Below are positions 16,709 through 28,882 of a DNA stretch of 64,000 bases, piece by piece. The position numbers were made by a program, and so were the translations under genes. The stretch's first letter is position 1; every line of letters starts with the position of its first letter. The stretch comes from Rhodococcus sp. 06-462-5 (GTDB lineage Bacteria > Actinomycetota > Actinomycetes > Mycobacteriales > Mycobacteriaceae), in assembly GCF_002258315.1 (NCBI RefSeq), contig NZ_NOYD01000013.1, positions 1-64,000 of the forward strand, given 5' to 3'. Below the pieces are notes generated by a model. The model worked only from the letters and a program-made list of their open reading frames with translations. It did no database searches and was not told where the DNA came from.

Positions 16709-19195
16709 TCAACTGCGCAGGCGCGCTCCGACGGCCTTCGATGCCGCTTCGACCGCCGCATCGCGGGCAGCCGTCGCCTGATCCTCGGTCAAGGTGCCGT
16801 CCGCTCCACGGAAGCGCAGCGCGAACGCCAGCGACTTGCGGCCCTCACCGACCTGTTCACCCTCGTAGACGTCGAACAACCGAATCGACTCGAGCAGATC
16901 GCCGCCGCCGATCGTGAGCGCGGCTTGCACCGACGCTGCCGGAACGGACGCGTCGACCACCACGGCCACGTCCTGCAACACCGCCGGATACGGAGACACC
17001 TCGGGAGCAGGAAGTGATTCGACGACAGGCAGAGCGCTCAGGCTCAACTCGACGGCACACGTACGAGGAGGCAAACCGGCTCGCTCGAGGACCGCCGGAT
17101 GCAGTTCGCCCGCGTACCCGACGACCTCGCCGTCGAGCAGGACCTCCGCGCACCGACCTGGATGCCACGGAAGATGCTGTGCTGCACGAAGATCGACGTG
17201 CACCCCGGACGCCTCGGCGACGGTACGCACCGCAGCGAACGCGTCGGCGGCCTCGGCCGCGCGGCCGGGACCCCAGGGACCCGTCAACTCACGCTGACCG
17301 GTCAGCACCACACCCACATGCACCGGCTGCGCCGGCAACGAACCGCGAAGCATGGCGATCTGATCGTCGGTGGGACGACGATCGACCGGCAACGCGTCCA
17401 CGGCGGCGGTGGCGTCGTGTCGGAGCACCACCTGTGCGATTCCGAACAGCGAGACGTCTCGCTGACCACGGGCAATGTTTCTACCGAGCATCTCGAGCAA
17501 ACCGGGGAGCACCGTGGTCGCGAGTTCGGGACGGTCGGCCTCGAGCGGGTTGAGCACCGAGGTGGTGGCCCGCCGCGGATCGTCCGCGTCGAGTCCCCAC
17601 GTGTCGAACACACCCTTGGGCAGGAACACCGGAGGTAGCACCTCGACATACCCGGAGAACGCGAGTGCCTTACCGACGGCGCGCCTGCGCTTCTGTTCGG
17701 CGGTGAGGCCACGACCACCCGGGGCCGACGGCAGCACCGACGGGATCTTCTCGAGCCCCTCGAGGCGAAGGACTTCCTCCACCAGGTCGGCGCGCTGCAC
17801 CAGGTCCGGTCGCCACGACGGCGGCGTGACGATCAGCTGGCCGTGCCCGCCGTCGTCGACCGATACCTCGACGCTGCAACCGATCTGCGTCAACCGTCGG
17901 GCAGCGGTTCCGTTGGGGTACTGAACACCGGCAATTCGATCCGGCAGGTCGAAGTCCATCGTGACCGCCGGATATTCGGCGGCCTGCCCGATGTCCGTCA
18001 ACACGGGCTCGATCCGGCCACCGGCGATCTCGACCAGCAACTGTGCTGCCCGATCGAGCGCCGCCACCGGAAGAGCCGAATCCACGGTCCGCTCGAACCG
18101 CTTGCTGGCCTCGCTGGAGAGCTTGTGGCGCCGCCCGGTGCGGAACACTGCCAGCGGATCGAACGATGCCGCTTCGAGCACGACCTCGGTGGTCGAATCG
18201 TCGACTTCGGTGGACGCGCCGCCCATGACGCCCGCCAACGAGATCGCTCCCGATCCGTCGGCGATGACGACGTCCTCGGGATCGAGGGAACGCTCGACTC
18301 CGTCAAGCGTGGTCAGCTTCTCCCCCGCATTCGCACGACGGACGACCAGATCGCCGTCGACCTTGGCCGCATCGAACGCGTGCAGCGGCTGCCCGAGCTC
18401 GTGCAGCACGTAGTTGGTGACGTCGACGGCGGCCGAGATGGGGCGCACGCCGGCCAGCAGCAGTCGACGCTGCAGCCACCAGGGCGTGGTCGCCGTCGGA
18501 TCGATGCCGACGATCTTGCGCAGCGCGAATCGCGATGCGCCGGAGTTCGGTTCGACGGTGACCGGCCACGCGTCACCGGTGACCTCGGTGGGGACCGTGC
18601 GCGCCGGGTCCACGAACGGGAGATCGAAACTGCAGGCCAGCTCACGGGCGAGGCCACGGACCGAGAAGGCGTACCCGCGATCGGGGGTCACGTTGAGCTC
18701 GATCACCGAGTCGTGCAGACCGAGAACGGCTTTGGCGTCGTCGCCCGGAGCGGCCGTGCCCTCGGGCAGCACCAGAATTCCGGAGTGATCCTTACCCAAC
18801 CCCAGTTCGAGCGTCGAGCAGATCATGCCGTTGGAGTTGCGGCCGTACGTCTTGCGTGACGCGATGGCGAATCCCCCGGGCAGGACGCTGCCCGGCAGAG
18901 CGGCCACGATCAGGTCGCCCTCGGCGAAGTTCCTGGCACCGCAGACGATTTCCTGCGGCTCGGCGGCTCCGACGTCCACCAGGCAGAAGCGAATCGGCTT
19001 CTTGAACTCGGTCAGCTCCTCGATAGAACTCACCCGACCCACCACCAGTGGGCCGGTGACGTTGTCCAGCGAGTCGAGTTCCTCGACCTCGAACCCGACC
19101 CGCACGAAACCGGCGTCGAGCTCCTCGGGCGACACGGCCCAGTCGGGAGACCCCGCGTGCAGGACCTCGGTCAGCCAGGATTGTGGGACTCGCAC
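16709..19195 (-). CDS. pheT: phenylalanyl-tRNA synthetase beta subunit
   Basis: Large subunit of the alpha2-beta2 PheRS. The 828-residue product has the N-terminal tRNA-binding OB fold (about residues 40-155, with [15 protein letters not shown] and [16 protein letters not shown]), the central B3/4 editing and B5 domains, and a C-terminal ferredoxin-like anticodon-binding domain ([12 protein letters not shown] to [17 protein letters not shown]). The GTG start lacks a strong ribosome site; it lies 56 bases after the pheS stop, so the pair forms the usual pheST operon. Confidence 0.97.
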   Translation of the reverse strand: MRVPQSWLTEVLHAGSPDWAVSPEELDAGFVRVGFEVEELDSLDNVTGPLVVGRVSSIEELTEFKKPIRFCLVDVGAAEPQEIVCGARNFAEGDLIVAALPGSVLPGGFAIASRKTYGRNSNGMICSTLELGLGKDHSGILVLPEGTAAPGDDAKAVLGLHDSVIELNVTPDRGYAFSVRGLARELACSFDLPFVDPARTVPTEVTGDAWPVTVEPNSGASRFALRKIVGIDPTATTPWWLQRRLLLAGVRPISAAVDVTNYVLHELGQPLHAFDAAKVDGDLVVRRANAGEKLTTLDGVERSLDPEDVVIADGSGAISLAGVMGGASTEVDDSTTEVVLEAASFDPLAVFRTGRRHKLSSEASKRFERTVDSALPVAALDRAAQLLVEIAGGRIEPVLTDIGQAAEYPAVTMDFDLPDRIAGVQYPNGTAARRLTQIGCSVEVSVDDGGHGQLIVTPPSWRPDLVQRADLVEEVLRLEGLEKIPSVLPSAPGGRGLTAEQKRRRAVGKALAFSGYVEVLPPVFLPKGVFDTWGLDADDPRRATTSVLNPLEADRPELATTVLPGLLEMLGRNIARGQRDVSLFGIAQVVLRHDATAAVDALPVDRRPTDDQIAMLRGSLPAQPVHVGVVLTGQRELTGPWGPGRAAEAADAFAAVRTVAEASGVHVDLRAAQHLPWHPGRCAEVLLDGEVVGYAGELHPAVLERAGLPPRTCAVELSLSALPVVESLPAPEVSPYPAVLQDVAVVVDASVPAASVQAALTIGGGDLLESIRLFDVYEGEQVGEGRKSLAFALRFRGADGTLTEDQATAARDAAVEAASKAVGARLRS

Positions 19196-19251
19196 GTGTG
19201 CTCAGCTCTTTCTTGTATCCGAGAAGAAGTGGGTCGGGTGAGAAGCTTCCG

Positions 19252-21232
<1,981 letters not shown>

Positions 21233-21270
21233 GGGCCGTTTCGGTGTTGAGTCGTCGTACGTCGACTCGC

Positions 21271-21660
21271 TCAGGCTGCTTCTCCGGCCGGAGCGTTGAC
21301 ATCGGCAGGCAGTGCAGCCTTGGCGATGGCGACCAGGCTGGCGAACGCCGCAGCATCCGACACAGCGAGCTCGGCGAGGATCTTGCGGTCGACCTCGACA
21401 CCCGCGGCCTTGAGGCCCTGGACGAAGCGGTTGTACGTGATGTCGTTGGCGCGAGCTGCAGCGTTGATACGCGTGATCCACAGCTTGCGGAAGTCACCCT
21501 TACGCGCGCGACGGTCCCGGTAGGCGTAGGTCAGCGAGTGAAGCTGCTGCTCCTTGGCCTTGGTGTACAGACGTGAGCGCTGTCCGCGGTATCCCTTGGA
21601 CGCTTCGAGAATCGAACGGCGCTTCTTCTGGGCGTTGACGGCCCTTTTTACGCGTGCCAC
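21271..21660 (-). CDS. rplT: 50S ribosomal protein L20
   Basis: The 129-residue protein binds 23S rRNA and is needed for early 50S assembly. The family hallmark [14 protein letters not shown] opens it and [14 protein letters not shown] sequence (here [14 protein letters not shown]) lies near the C terminus. GTG start with AGGA 7 bases upstream. Third gene of infC-rpmI-rplT; in other bacteria L20 represses this operon by binding the mRNA. Confidence 0.98.
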   Translation of the reverse strand: MARVKRAVNAQKKRRSILEASKGYRGQRSRLYTKAKEQQLHSLTYAYRDRRARKGDFRKLWITRINAAARANDITYNRFVQGLKAAGVEVDRKILAELAVSDAAAFASLVAIAKAALPADVNAPAGEAA

Positions 21661-21747
21661 TGGTAAATCCTGTCGATCTGGGGGCTTGTGAAACCCCGAA
21701 TGGTAATGGGATGAAGCCGACCGGTATCGGTCGGCGGCCGGTCCAGA

Positions 21748-21942
21748 TCAGATGCCGAGCAGGCGCTTGATCCGCGGGACGTCGGGCTTCTTGACGACGG
21801 CAACACCATCGAGGCGACGAGTCACCTTGGTGGGCTTGTGCTCGAGCAGGTGGCGACGGCCGGCCTTCTGGCGCAGGATCTTGCCGCTGCCGGACACCTT
21901 GAATCGCTTCTTGGCACCACTGTGGGTCTTCTGCTTGGGCAT
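21748..21942 (-). CDS. rpmI: 50S ribosomal protein L35
   Basis: A 64-residue basic protein starting [21 protein letters not shown], the L35 signature, and ending KRLLGI. The ATG is preceded by GAGG at about 5 bases. The frame is open further upstream but L35 never extends there. Second gene of the infC operon, 87 bases before rplT. Confidence 0.98.
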   Translation of the reverse strand: MPKQKTHSGAKKRFKVSGSGKILRQKAGRRHLLEHKPTKVTRRLDGVAVVKKPDVPRIKRLLGI

Positions 21943-22056
21943 GAAATCCTCTTCTTCTGATAGCTCTTCGGTGTTGCATGGCACAGCCGTACATCGCTAC
22001 GGAGAACCTGTGCACCGAAGCAGGTGTAGGGCTGTCTTACTGGTAGAGCGCGAGGC

Positions 22057-22716
22057 TCAGTTGGTCTGCGCCGGAGTAGCCGGAGCTGCTGCGGCCGGTG
22101 CCTCGGCAGCCGGGGCTGCGTCGGCGGGCTGTTCCGGCGCGGGGGCCGGTGCGCGCTGCGCGGGCGGAGCCGCTGCGCTCTCCTGTGCCTTGACGCGAGT
22201 CTTGGCACCCTTGTGCGGTGCCAACACCATCGTCATGTTGCGGCCGTCCTGCTTGGCCGAGGTCTCCACGAAGCCGAGCTCCGCGACGTCCGCGCCCAGG
22301 CGCTGCAGCAGACGGAAGCCGAGTTCGGGACGCGACTGCTCGCGGCCACGGAACATGATGGTGACCTTGACCTTCGAGCCGGCTTCGAGGAAGCGAACGA
22401 CGCTGCGCTTCTTGGTCTCGTAGTCGTGCGCGTCGATTTTGGGACGGAGCTTCTGCTCCTTGATGACGGTCAGCGTCTGGTTCTTGCGCGATTCGCGCGC
22501 CTTCTGCGCAGCCTCGTACTTGAACTTCCCGTAGTCCATGATCTTGCAGACCGGCGGACGTGCGTCGGGAGCTACTTCTACAAGATCGAGGTCGGCTTCG
22601 AGAGCCAAGCGGAGTGCATCTTCAACACGCACGATCCCCACCTGTTCACCGCCCGGTCCGACAAGCCGGACCTCGGGAACTCGGATGCGATCGTTGATGC
22701 GGGTCTCAGTGCTGAT
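22057..22716 (-). CDS. infC: translation initiation factor IF-3, ATC start
   Basis: Binds the 30S subunit, prevents subunit joining and checks start-codon choice. The 219-residue product has the N-domain ([20 protein letters not shown]), the linker helix and the C-domain ([16 protein letters not shown]). The only start that fits is an ATC at 22714-22716 with AGGAGG 4 bases upstream; no ATG, GTG or TTG lies nearby in frame. Rare AUU/AUC starts on infC are conserved in bacteria and let IF-3 repress its own translation. The last 45 residues form an Ala/Pro-rich tail beyond the usual IF-3 end. Confidence 0.96.
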   Translation of the reverse strand: MSTETRINDRIRVPEVRLVGPGGEQVGIVRVEDALRLALEADLDLVEVAPDARPPVCKIMDYGKFKYEAAQKARESRKNQTLTVIKEQKLRPKIDAHDYETKKRSVVRFLEAGSKVKVTIMFRGREQSRPELGFRLLQRLGADVAELGFVETSAKQDGRNMTMVLAPHKGAKTRVKAQESAAAPPAQRAPAPAPEQPADAAPAAEAPAAAAPATPAQTN

Positions 22717-22802
22717 GGGGCCTCCTAGGTAGTGCGGTGTGGTGTGTAACCCGACCGCCTGCCACTGGCACAGCCCGTCGCCGTCGATCCTCGACATTCC
22801 CC

Positions 22803-22822
22803 GCAGCGGTACGAACCGCTGC
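22803..22822 (-). promoter_or_regulatory. stable hairpin in the infC leader
   Basis: GCAGCGGT (22803-22810) and ACCGCTGC (22815-22822) form a perfect 8-base stem with a 4-base loop. On the minus strand it comes directly after the leader terminator and before the infC ribosome site. It may be part of the regulatory fold. Confidence 0.6.
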
Positions 22823-22832
22823 AACGAAAAAA

Positions 22833-22862
22833 CCCTGCTCTCGGTGTGATCCGATGGCAGGG
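22833..22862 (-). terminator. intrinsic terminator/attenuator in the infC leader
   Basis: On the minus strand the stem CCCTGC/GCAGGG (22857-22862 with 22833-22838) extends with an inner CCGA/TCGG stem-loop and is followed by six U residues (22827-22832). It lies about 115 bases before the infC start and points into the operon, so it should stop transcription unless the leader refolds or a factor intervenes. It could alternatively end a short upstream transcript. Confidence 0.65.
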
Positions 22863-23177
22863 CCCGATGTCGACCGGTCGACCCGCACGACAACTTTCGT
22901 CGTACAGTCTCCTCACTGGGAGGAAGCACGTAGGAAATCGGTGAAGATCTCCATCGTGCGACCGGACCGGAAGTAACTTGTTGAAGGCTACGTGCCGGTG
23001 GGAGTCGGGCTCCACTTGCTGCCTCCGTGCGGTGAACTCCATCGAGGAGCGCACGCCGAAGACGGTCGTCGAGTCACACTACCAGCAGATTCCCGAATCG
23101 AACAATCGAGCGTTGTTGCCCCTTCTCGGTGGATACCCGTTGCTCTTCGCAGCGGGAGGCGTGGGATTCTCGTAGAC
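22863..23177. other. divergent intergenic region, infC leader and DUF1844 gene
   Basis: No gene fits these 315 bases. A 14-base perfect palindrome GTCGACCGGTCGAC lies at 22869-22882, at the 5' side of the leader terminator. Promoters for infC (minus) and the DUF1844 gene (plus) must lie here, but I do not see a convincing -35/-10 pair for either. Confidence 0.5.
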
Positions 23178-23558
23178 ATGACCAGCTCCCCCAATCCCGA
23201 CGATGCCGCAGGTGCCGACCCCCTGGGTGCCGAGCCCGAAGTCCGTGAACTCGCCGAGGTCCCCGCTGTCGAGGTGATCAGCCGCGCTGCGGTGATGCTG
23301 ATGAGTTCTGCAGCCGAGAAGTTGGGACTCTCCGAGCCGGATCCCGCGGAGAGCCCCTACCTGGACCTCGACGAGGCACGACGTGTCATCACCGCGCTGG
23401 CAGGCTTGGTCACCGCGTCGGTGGAATACCTCGGCCCCCATGCCGGACCCATTCGCGACGGGCTGCAGGCACTGCAGCGCGCATTCCGAGAAGCATCGGC
23501 CCACCCGGACGAGCCAGGAAAGGGCCCGGGCGAGAAGTACACCGGACCGGTGCACTGA
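23178..23558 (+). CDS. DUF1844 family protein
   Basis: A 126-residue acidic cytoplasmic protein of unknown function. The conserved core is VISRAAVMLMSSAAEKLG followed by LDLDEARRVITALAGLV, predicted as helices with no catalytic motif. The family is widespread in actinobacteria beside infC and uvrA, as here, but no role is established. Start ATG at 23178 is chosen because the conserved part begins soon after; a longer in-frame reading overlaps the likely promoter region. A strong hairpin follows. Confidence 0.82.
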   Translation: MTSSPNPDDAAGADPLGAEPEVRELAEVPAVEVISRAAVMLMSSAAEKLGLSEPDPAESPYLDLDEARRVITALAGLVTASVEYLGPHAGPIRDGLQALQRAFREASAHPDEPGKGPGEKYTGPVH

Positions 23559-23584
23559 GCAGAACACCGACGACGCCCCGAACA

Positions 23585-23623
23585 CGAACGCCGCATCCCG
23601 TGGAATACCGGATGCGGCGTTCG
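23585..23623. terminator. bidirectional terminator hairpin between DUF1844 gene and uvrA
   Basis: CGAACGCCGCATCC (23585-23598) pairs perfectly with GGATGCGGCGTTCG (23610-23623) over 14 bases with an 11-base loop. The flanking genes converge here. There is no long U-tract on either side, as is common in actinobacteria. Confidence 0.8.
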
Positions 23624-23636
23624 TCGTTCGCGGGCG

Positions 23637-26567
23637 CTACCGGACGGCGGCGACCTTGCGCGGCCTGCGCTTCTTCGGAGCCGCCTTCACCGGCGGAACG
23701 ACGACCGACTCACGGGTGAGCGCCTCCTGCAGGAACTTGCCGGTGTAGCTCTCGGAAACGGCGGCCACGGCCTCCGGATCCCCTTGCGCCACAACCATTC
23801 CACCTCCGGAACCACCTTCGGGGCCCATGTCGATGACCCAGTCCGAGACCTTGATGACGTCGAGATTGTGCTCGATCACGATCACCGTGTTGCCCTTGTC
23901 CACGAGGCCGTTCACGACGCCGAGCAGCTTGCGGATGTCCTCGAAGTGCAAGCCGGTGGTCGGTTCGTCGAGGATGTAGACTGTGCGGCCGGTGGACCGC
24001 TTCTGCAGTTCCGCGGCCAGTTTGACGCGCTGCGCCTCGCCGCCGGACAACGTCGTTGCCGGTTGGCCGAGGCGGACGTACCCGAGACCGACCTCGACGA
24101 GCGTCTTGAGGTAGCGGTGGATCGAGGTGATGGCCTCGAAGAAGTCGGCGGCCTCCTCGATCGGCATATCCAGGACCTCGGCGATGGTCTTGCCCTTGTA
24201 ATGGACCTCGAGTGTCTCGCGGTTGTACCGCGCACCCTCACAGACCTCACACGGAACGTAGACGTCCGGAAGGAAGTTCATCTCGATCTTCAGTGTGCCG
24301 TCTCCCGAGCATGCCTCGCACCGGCCGCCCTTGACGTTGAACGAGAATCGACCGGGCTGATAGCCGCGCACCTTGGCCTCGGTGGTCGCTGCGAACAGCG
24401 TCCGGATCTTGTCGAACACCCCGGTGTAGGTTGCGGCGTTCGAGCGTGGTGTGCGTCCGATCGGGGACTGATCCACCCGCACGAGCTTGTCGAGCTGATC
24501 GAGTCCGTTGATGCGCGTGTGCCGACCGGGAACCTGACGGGCACCGTTGAGCTTGTTGGCCATCACCGTCGCGAGGATGTCGTTGACGAGTGTGGACTTG
24601 CCCGAACCAGATACCCCGGTGACCGAGGTGAGCACGCCGAGCGGGAAGCTGACGTCGATGCCGCGGAGATTGTGCTCGCGGGCACCGACCACGGTGACCT
24701 GACGCTTCTTGTCCATGACACGACGGGTGTCGGGCAGCGGAATCTCCATCCGTCCTGACAGGTACGCACCGGTCAGCGATTCCTCGTTGGTCAGCAGGTC
24801 CTCGTACGAACCACTGTGCACGACGCGTCCGCCGTGCTCACCTGCCAATGGACCGATGTCGACGATCCAATCGGAAGTACGGATGGTGTCCTCGTCGTGC
24901 TCGACGACGATCAGCGTGTTCCCGAGGTCGCGCAGCCGCGTCAGCGTGTCGATGAGCCGACGGTTGTCACGCTGATGCAGTCCGATCGACGGCTCGTCGA
25001 GGACGTAGAGAACGCCGACGAGTCCCGATCCGATCTGGGTGGCGAGTCGAATGCGCTGGGCCTCGCCACCGGACAGCGAGCCGGCTGTCCTGGCCAGTGA
25101 CAGGTATTCAAGACCGACGTCCAGCAGGAAGCCGAGCCGAGCCTGCACCTCTTTGAGGACCTGACCCGCGATTGCTTCCTCGCGGCGACCGAGAGTAAGG
25201 CTGTTGAGGAAATTCGCGGTGTCGGCGATCGACAATTCGCACACCTCGGCGATCGACTTCGGCCCGAAGTCACCCGCGGCGATCGTCACCGACAGGATCT
25301 CGGGCCGCAGCCTGGCACCGTTGCAGGTGGGACACGGCACGTCGCGCATGTAGCCGTCATAGCGTTCCTTCATCTGCTCGGACTCGGTCTGCTCCAGCCG
25401 GCGGTGCAGGAACGGCATCACACCCTCGAACTCGGCGTAGTACGACCGCGTGCGGCCGTAGCGGTTCTTGTACTTCACGTGCACCTGGTGATCGCTGCCC
25501 TCGAGGACCGCACGCTTGACCTTGGCGGGCAACTTGTTCCACGGCGCGTTCAGGTCGAACCCCATGGCGTCGGCGAGCCCGGACAGCAGGCGGCCGAAGT
25601 ACTCCGACGTCTGGCCCATCGACCACGGCGCGATGGCACCGTCAGCGAGGCTGAGATCGCCGTCGGGAACGACCAGCTCCGGGTCGACTTCCTTGCGAAC
25701 GCCGAGTCCGACGCAATCCGGGCACGCACCGTACGGCGAGTTGAAGGAGAACGACCGCGGTTCGAGATCGTCGATGGACAACGGGTGACCGTTGGGGCAG
25801 GCCAGCTTCTCGGAGAACCGGCGCTCACGATCCGATGCATTCTCGTCCCGGTCGACGAAATCGAGCACCACGATGCCGTCGGCCAGCCGAAGGGCGGTTT
25901 CCACAGAGTCGGTCAGACGCTGCTTCGAACTCGACTTCACGGTCAGGCGGTCGACGACGACTTCGATGTCGTGCTTTTCCTGCTTCTTGAGCACCGGCGG
26001 GCTCGTGAGCTGATGTACGACGCCGTCGACGCGAACACGCGAGTAGCCCTGAGTGTTCAGCGAGTCGAAGAGGTCGACGAACTCGCCCTTGCGGGTGCGT
26101 ACCACCGGGGCGAGCACCTGGAACTTCAGGCCCTCCTCCATGTCCAGCACCTGATCGACGATCTGCTGCGGAGTCTGCTTCGCGATCTGTTCGCCACACA
26201 CGGGGCAGTGAGCGGTTCCCGCACGCGCGTACAACAGACGGAGGTAGTCGTAGACCTCGGTGATGGTGCCCACCGTCGATCGCGGGTTGCGGTTGGTCGA
26301 CTTCTGATCGATGGAAACCGCAGGCGAGAGGCCTTCGATGAAATCGACGTCCGGCTTGTCCATCTGGCCGAGGAACTGCCGCGCGTACGCCGACAGCGAC
26401 TCCACGTAGCGACGCTGCCCTTCGGCGAAGATCGTGTCGAAGGCGAGAGAGGATTTGCCCGATCCGGACAGACCCGTGAACACGATCAGCGCATCCCGAG
26501 GCAGGTCGATGTCGACTCCCCGCAGATTGTGCTCCCGTGCACCTCGCACTATCAGGCGATCCGCCAC
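23637..26567 (-). CDS. uvrA: excinuclease ABC subunit A
   Basis: Damage-recognition ATPase of nucleotide excision repair; loads UvrB at lesions. The 976-residue product has two ABC modules: Walker [12 protein letters not shown] near the N terminus and [10 protein letters not shown] in the second half, each with an LSGGEAQR signature, plus zinc-binding cysteine groups (HCPVCGEQ and CEACSGDG with CEVCEGAR). The GTG at 26565-26567 is chosen because AAGGGA precedes it and the protein then starts directly with the conserved [14 protein letters not shown]. No recognisable SOS box or PafBC promoter precedes it. Confidence 0.98.
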   Translation of the reverse strand: MADRLIVRGAREHNLRGVDIDLPRDALIVFTGLSGSGKSSLAFDTIFAEGQRRYVESLSAYARQFLGQMDKPDVDFIEGLSPAVSIDQKSTNRNPRSTVGTITEVYDYLRLLYARAGTAHCPVCGEQIAKQTPQQIVDQVLDMEEGLKFQVLAPVVRTRKGEFVDLFDSLNTQGYSRVRVDGVVHQLTSPPVLKKQEKHDIEVVVDRLTVKSSSKQRLTDSVETALRLADGIVVLDFVDRDENASDRERRFSEKLACPNGHPLSIDDLEPRSFSFNSPYGACPDCVGLGVRKEVDPELVVPDGDLSLADGAIAPWSMGQTSEYFGRLLSGLADAMGFDLNAPWNKLPAKVKRAVLEGSDHQVHVKYKNRYGRTRSYYAEFEGVMPFLHRRLEQTESEQMKERYDGYMRDVPCPTCNGARLRPEILSVTIAAGDFGPKSIAEVCELSIADTANFLNSLTLGRREEAIAGQVLKEVQARLGFLLDVGLEYLSLARTAGSLSGGEAQRIRLATQIGSGLVGVLYVLDEPSIGLHQRDNRRLIDTLTRLRDLGNTLIVVEHDEDTIRTSDWIVDIGPLAGEHGGRVVHSGSYEDLLTNEESLTGAYLSGRMEIPLPDTRRVMDKKRQVTVVGAREHNLRGIDVSFPLGVLTSVTGVSGSGKSTLVNDILATVMANKLNGARQVPGRHTRINGLDQLDKLVRVDQSPIGRTPRSNAATYTGVFDKIRTLFAATTEAKVRGYQPGRFSFNVKGGRCEACSGDGTLKIEMNFLPDVYVPCEVCEGARYNRETLEVHYKGKTIAEVLDMPIEEAADFFEAITSIHRYLKTLVEVGLGYVRLGQPATTLSGGEAQRVKLAAELQKRSTGRTVYILDEPTTGLHFEDIRKLLGVVNGLVDKGNTVIVIEHNLDVIKVSDWVIDMGPEGGSGGGMVVAQGDPEAVAAVSESYTGKFLQEALTRESVVVPPVKAAPKKRRPRKVAAVR

Positions 26568-26672
26568 TGTGTTCCCTTCTTTCCGAACGAGCACGTCCAG
26601 CCGAGTTGCTGCGGGGGCGCAGCACTGCACGACCTCGGTGTCGCGTGATGACGTGTGATGCCGACGCACCGA

Positions 26673-26687
26673 TTACATGTCGTGTAA
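26673..26687. promoter_or_regulatory. inverted repeat between uvrA and the hydrolase gene
   Basis: TTACA-N5-TGTAA, a perfect 5-base-arm dyad, lies 106 bases upstream of uvrA and 157 bases upstream of the chosen hydrolase start, the two genes being divergent. It resembles a small transcription-factor operator; the factor is unknown. Confidence 0.4.
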
Positions 26688-26843
26688 CCGAGGACCCCAC
26701 GTCGAAAACCTGTTGTGGTGAGGGACGAACCTCACGCAGTAGCAATGGTAGATCCAGGCACCGACAGACTTTTCCACGTGCGCGACCCCGCCGCCCAGCG
26801 TGCCGTCGACGACGGTAGCGTCCTCGAAATGGACGAGCACCTC

Positions 26844-27518
26844 ATGGTCATCGATGACAACTACACCGGCGTCGTCTCGCAGGGTTCGCAGCCGCAGCGG
26901 CGAACGATTCCCGGAGCGACGATCACGAAGATGTCGGTCGGCCCCATGGACAACAACACCTACCTTGTCGTCTGTTCCGCAACAGGTCACTCGGTGCTGA
27001 TCGACGCAGCGAACGAGGCCGACCGCATCTCGTTGCTCATCGACGAGAACGCGCCGACACTCTCACTCGTCGTGACGACTCACCAGCACGCCGACCACTG
27101 GCAGGCGCTGGCGGACATCGCCGGCGGGACGGACTCCCCGACCGCTGCCCACGAACTCGATGCCGGACCCCTACCGGTGGCTCCCGACCGCCTGCTCGCA
27201 GATCGGGACACCGTATCGGTGGGCGAGCTCACGTTCGAGGTGGTGCACCTGACCGGACACACCCCCGGCTCCATCGCCCTTGCACTGACCGATGCCGACG
27301 GCGCTCGCACGCACCTCTTCACCGGAGATTCACTCTTTCCCGGCGGCGTCGGCAAGACGGGCAGCCCCGAGGATTTCGCCCACCTGCTCGACGACGTGAC
27401 TACGAAATTGTTCGACCGCTTCGATGACGAGACCGTCGTCTACCCGGGCCACGGAAAGGACACGACACTCGGTGCCGAGCGCCCTCACCTGGACGAATGG
27501 CGCGCACGCGGTTGGTGA
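26844..27518 (+). CDS. metallo-beta-lactamase fold hydrolase
   Basis: Binuclear metal hydrolase of the glyoxalase II-like group, 224 residues from the ATG at 26844. Metal ligands are visible: THQHADHW (HxHxDH), the histidine in GHTPGS, the aspartate in FTGDSLFPGG and the histidine in YPGHGKDT. GAG lies 6 bases upstream of the chosen ATG; in-frame starts at 26829, 26745 and 26715 would add up to 43 poorly conserved residues. The conserved part (PGATITKMSVGPMDNNTYL) begins later, so the short form is safe. Mycobacteria carry a similar gene beside uvrA. Substrate unknown. Confidence 0.85.
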   Translation: MVIDDNYTGVVSQGSQPQRRTIPGATITKMSVGPMDNNTYLVVCSATGHSVLIDAANEADRISLLIDENAPTLSLVVTTHQHADHWQALADIAGGTDSPTAAHELDAGPLPVAPDRLLADRDTVSVGELTFEVVHLTGHTPGSIALALTDADGARTHLFTGDSLFPGGVGKTGSPEDFAHLLDDVTTKLFDRFDDETVVYPGHGKDTTLGAERPHLDEWRARGW

Positions 27519-27528
27519 CGATCGGCGT

Positions 27529-27554
27529 GCTTGAGACCGCGAACCACGGGGTAT
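27529..27554 (+). promoter_or_regulatory. possible stress-sigma (SigF/SigB-type) promoter
   Basis: GCTT (27529-27532), 16-base spacer, GGGTAT (27549-27554), compared with the GTTT-N15-17-GGGTAT pattern of actinobacterial SigF/SigB promoters (one mismatch). It lies about 100 bases before the DoxX gene. Confidence 0.4.
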
Positions 27555-27655
27555 GAATAGTGTGACAAAAGGACGCACAGCGGTAGGTTTTCGGACCGCC
27601 GTGCCGTCCATCGTTCCACCGCCGATGACACGAGAAACTACGCAGGAGGCTGTCA

Positions 27656-28846
27656 ATGCTGGTCCGCCGTATCGCCCGTCCGCTGATGTCTACGATCTTC
27701 ATCGCAGGGGGCGTCGACGCACTCCGTAATCCCACCGGCAAGGCGCAGGTCGCCACTCCGCTGATCGAGCAGGGCAAGGACGTCCTTCCCAACGACGTCA
27801 CCGCGAACGTGCCGAACGACCCGGAGACGCTGGTCCGTATCAACGGCGGAATCCAGGTCGCCGGCGGCATTCTGCTGGCCACCGGCAAGGCACCGCGTAT
27901 CGCCTCTCTCGCTCTCGCGGGAAGTCTCGTACCGACGACGCTCGCCGGACACGCCTTCTGGAACGAGACCGACCCGGAGGCGAAGGCTGCGCAGCGTATC
28001 CACTTCTTCAAGAACCTGAGCCTGCTCGGCGGACTCCTCATCGCAGCCGTCGACACCGAGGGCAAGCCGTCCGTCGCATGGCGTAGCAAGCGGGCGGCAC
28101 GTCGCGCGCAGGAGAGCGTCGTCTCGGCACTGCCGGGGCACTCCACCCACGAGACCGGTGAGCGCGTCAAGGAAATCGCAGCCGTCGCCGCGAGCCGCAG
28201 CGCCGATCTCGCCGAGGCTGCACAGCCGAAGCTGGCCAAGTTGGCCGACGCCGCCCAGCCCAAGTTGGCCAAGCTCGCCGACATCGCTACCGACAAGGGC
28301 TCGGAGCTGGCCGAGGTCGCTCAGCCGGCATTGAGCCGCTGGGCTCACGTGGCTGCCGACAAGGGTTCCGTGCTCGCCGAGGAAGCACAGAAGCGCGGCT
28401 CCAAGCTGGCCGAACTGGCCGCCGATCGCGGCAGCGACTTGGCCGACGAGGCGCAGAAGCGCGGCTCCAAGCTCGCCGACAAGGCAGCGCATCGCGGAAC
28501 CGACCTGGCAGAACTCGCGCAGAAGCGCGGTTCCAAGCTGGTCGACGTCGCTGCAGATCGTCGCAGCGAATTGGCCGACGTTGCGCAGAAGCGCGCGTCC
28601 AAGCTCGCCGATCTCGCCACCGAGAAGGGTTCCGTCCTCGCCGACGAAGCCCAGAAACGTGGAGTCACCTGGGCCGACCTGGCGTCCGATCGCGTCGAGA
28701 CGCTGAGCAAGCGCGCCCGCAAGCGCGCCGAGAAGCAGAGCAAGGAACTCGAGAAGGTCACCGAGCAGGCTCGCGCCAAGCTCGAGAAGCGAGTTGCGAA
28801 GGCTCAGAAGAACTTGGACAAGAAGTTGCAGCAGTACGCGAAGTAG
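27656..28846 (+). CDS. DoxX family membrane protein with a long 11-residue repeat tail
   Basis: A 396-residue protein. Residues 1 to about 150 are a DoxX-type membrane domain (LVRRIARPLMSTIFIAGG, GGIQVAGGILLATG, SLLGGLLIAAV) of four hydrophobic segments. From residue 178 to the end the chain is an unbroken series of about twenty 11-residue repeats of the type AxxRGSxLAxx, for example AQKRGSKLAEL and AADRGSDLADE alternating. Such hendecads form amphipathic helices or right-handed coiled coils, as in LEA proteins and apolipoproteins. The last three units are lysine-rich. ATG with AGGAGG 6 bases upstream, so expression is probably strong. Function of the family is unclear; stress or envelope association is a guess. 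Confidence 0.85.
   Translation: MLVRRIARPLMSTIFIAGGVDALRNPTGKAQVATPLIEQGKDVLPNDVTANVPNDPETLVRINGGIQVAGGILLATGKAPRIASLALAGSLVPTTLAGHAFWNETDPEAKAAQRIHFFKNLSLLGGLLIAAVDTEGKPSVAWRSKRAARRAQESVVSALPGHSTHETGERVKEIAAVAASRSADLAEAAQPKLAKLADAAQPKLAKLADIATDKGSELAEVAQPALSRWAHVAADKGSVLAEEAQKRGSKLAELAADRGSDLADEAQKRGSKLADKAAHRGTDLAELAQKRGSKLVDVAADRRSELADVAQKRASKLADLATEKGSVLADEAQKRGVTWADLASDRVETLSKRARKRAEKQSKELEKVTEQARAKLEKRVAKAQKNLDKKLQQYAK
28187..28846 (+). repeat. 33-base coding repeat encoding 11-residue units
   Basis: Codons 178-396 of the DoxX gene fall into units of 33 bases, about twenty copies, without a break in register. The central copies (units 6-15) are most alike, with recurrent AQKRGSKLA. DNA identity between units is moderate, so the repeat is old and kept by selection on the protein. 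Confidence 0.85.
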
Positions 28847-28882
28847 TTTCTCGCCGACAGCAATACAGCGACGTTCGCATAG

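Noticed and set aside
26568..26700. SOS box or PafBC promoter upstream of uvrA
   Set aside because: Neither a TCGAAC-type LexA palindrome nor TTGTCRGTG-N8-TANNNT is present.
28187..28846. CRISPR or satellite-type DNA repeat
   Set aside because: The 33-base periodicity is that of codons for 11-residue units in one continuous reading frame, with no spacers.
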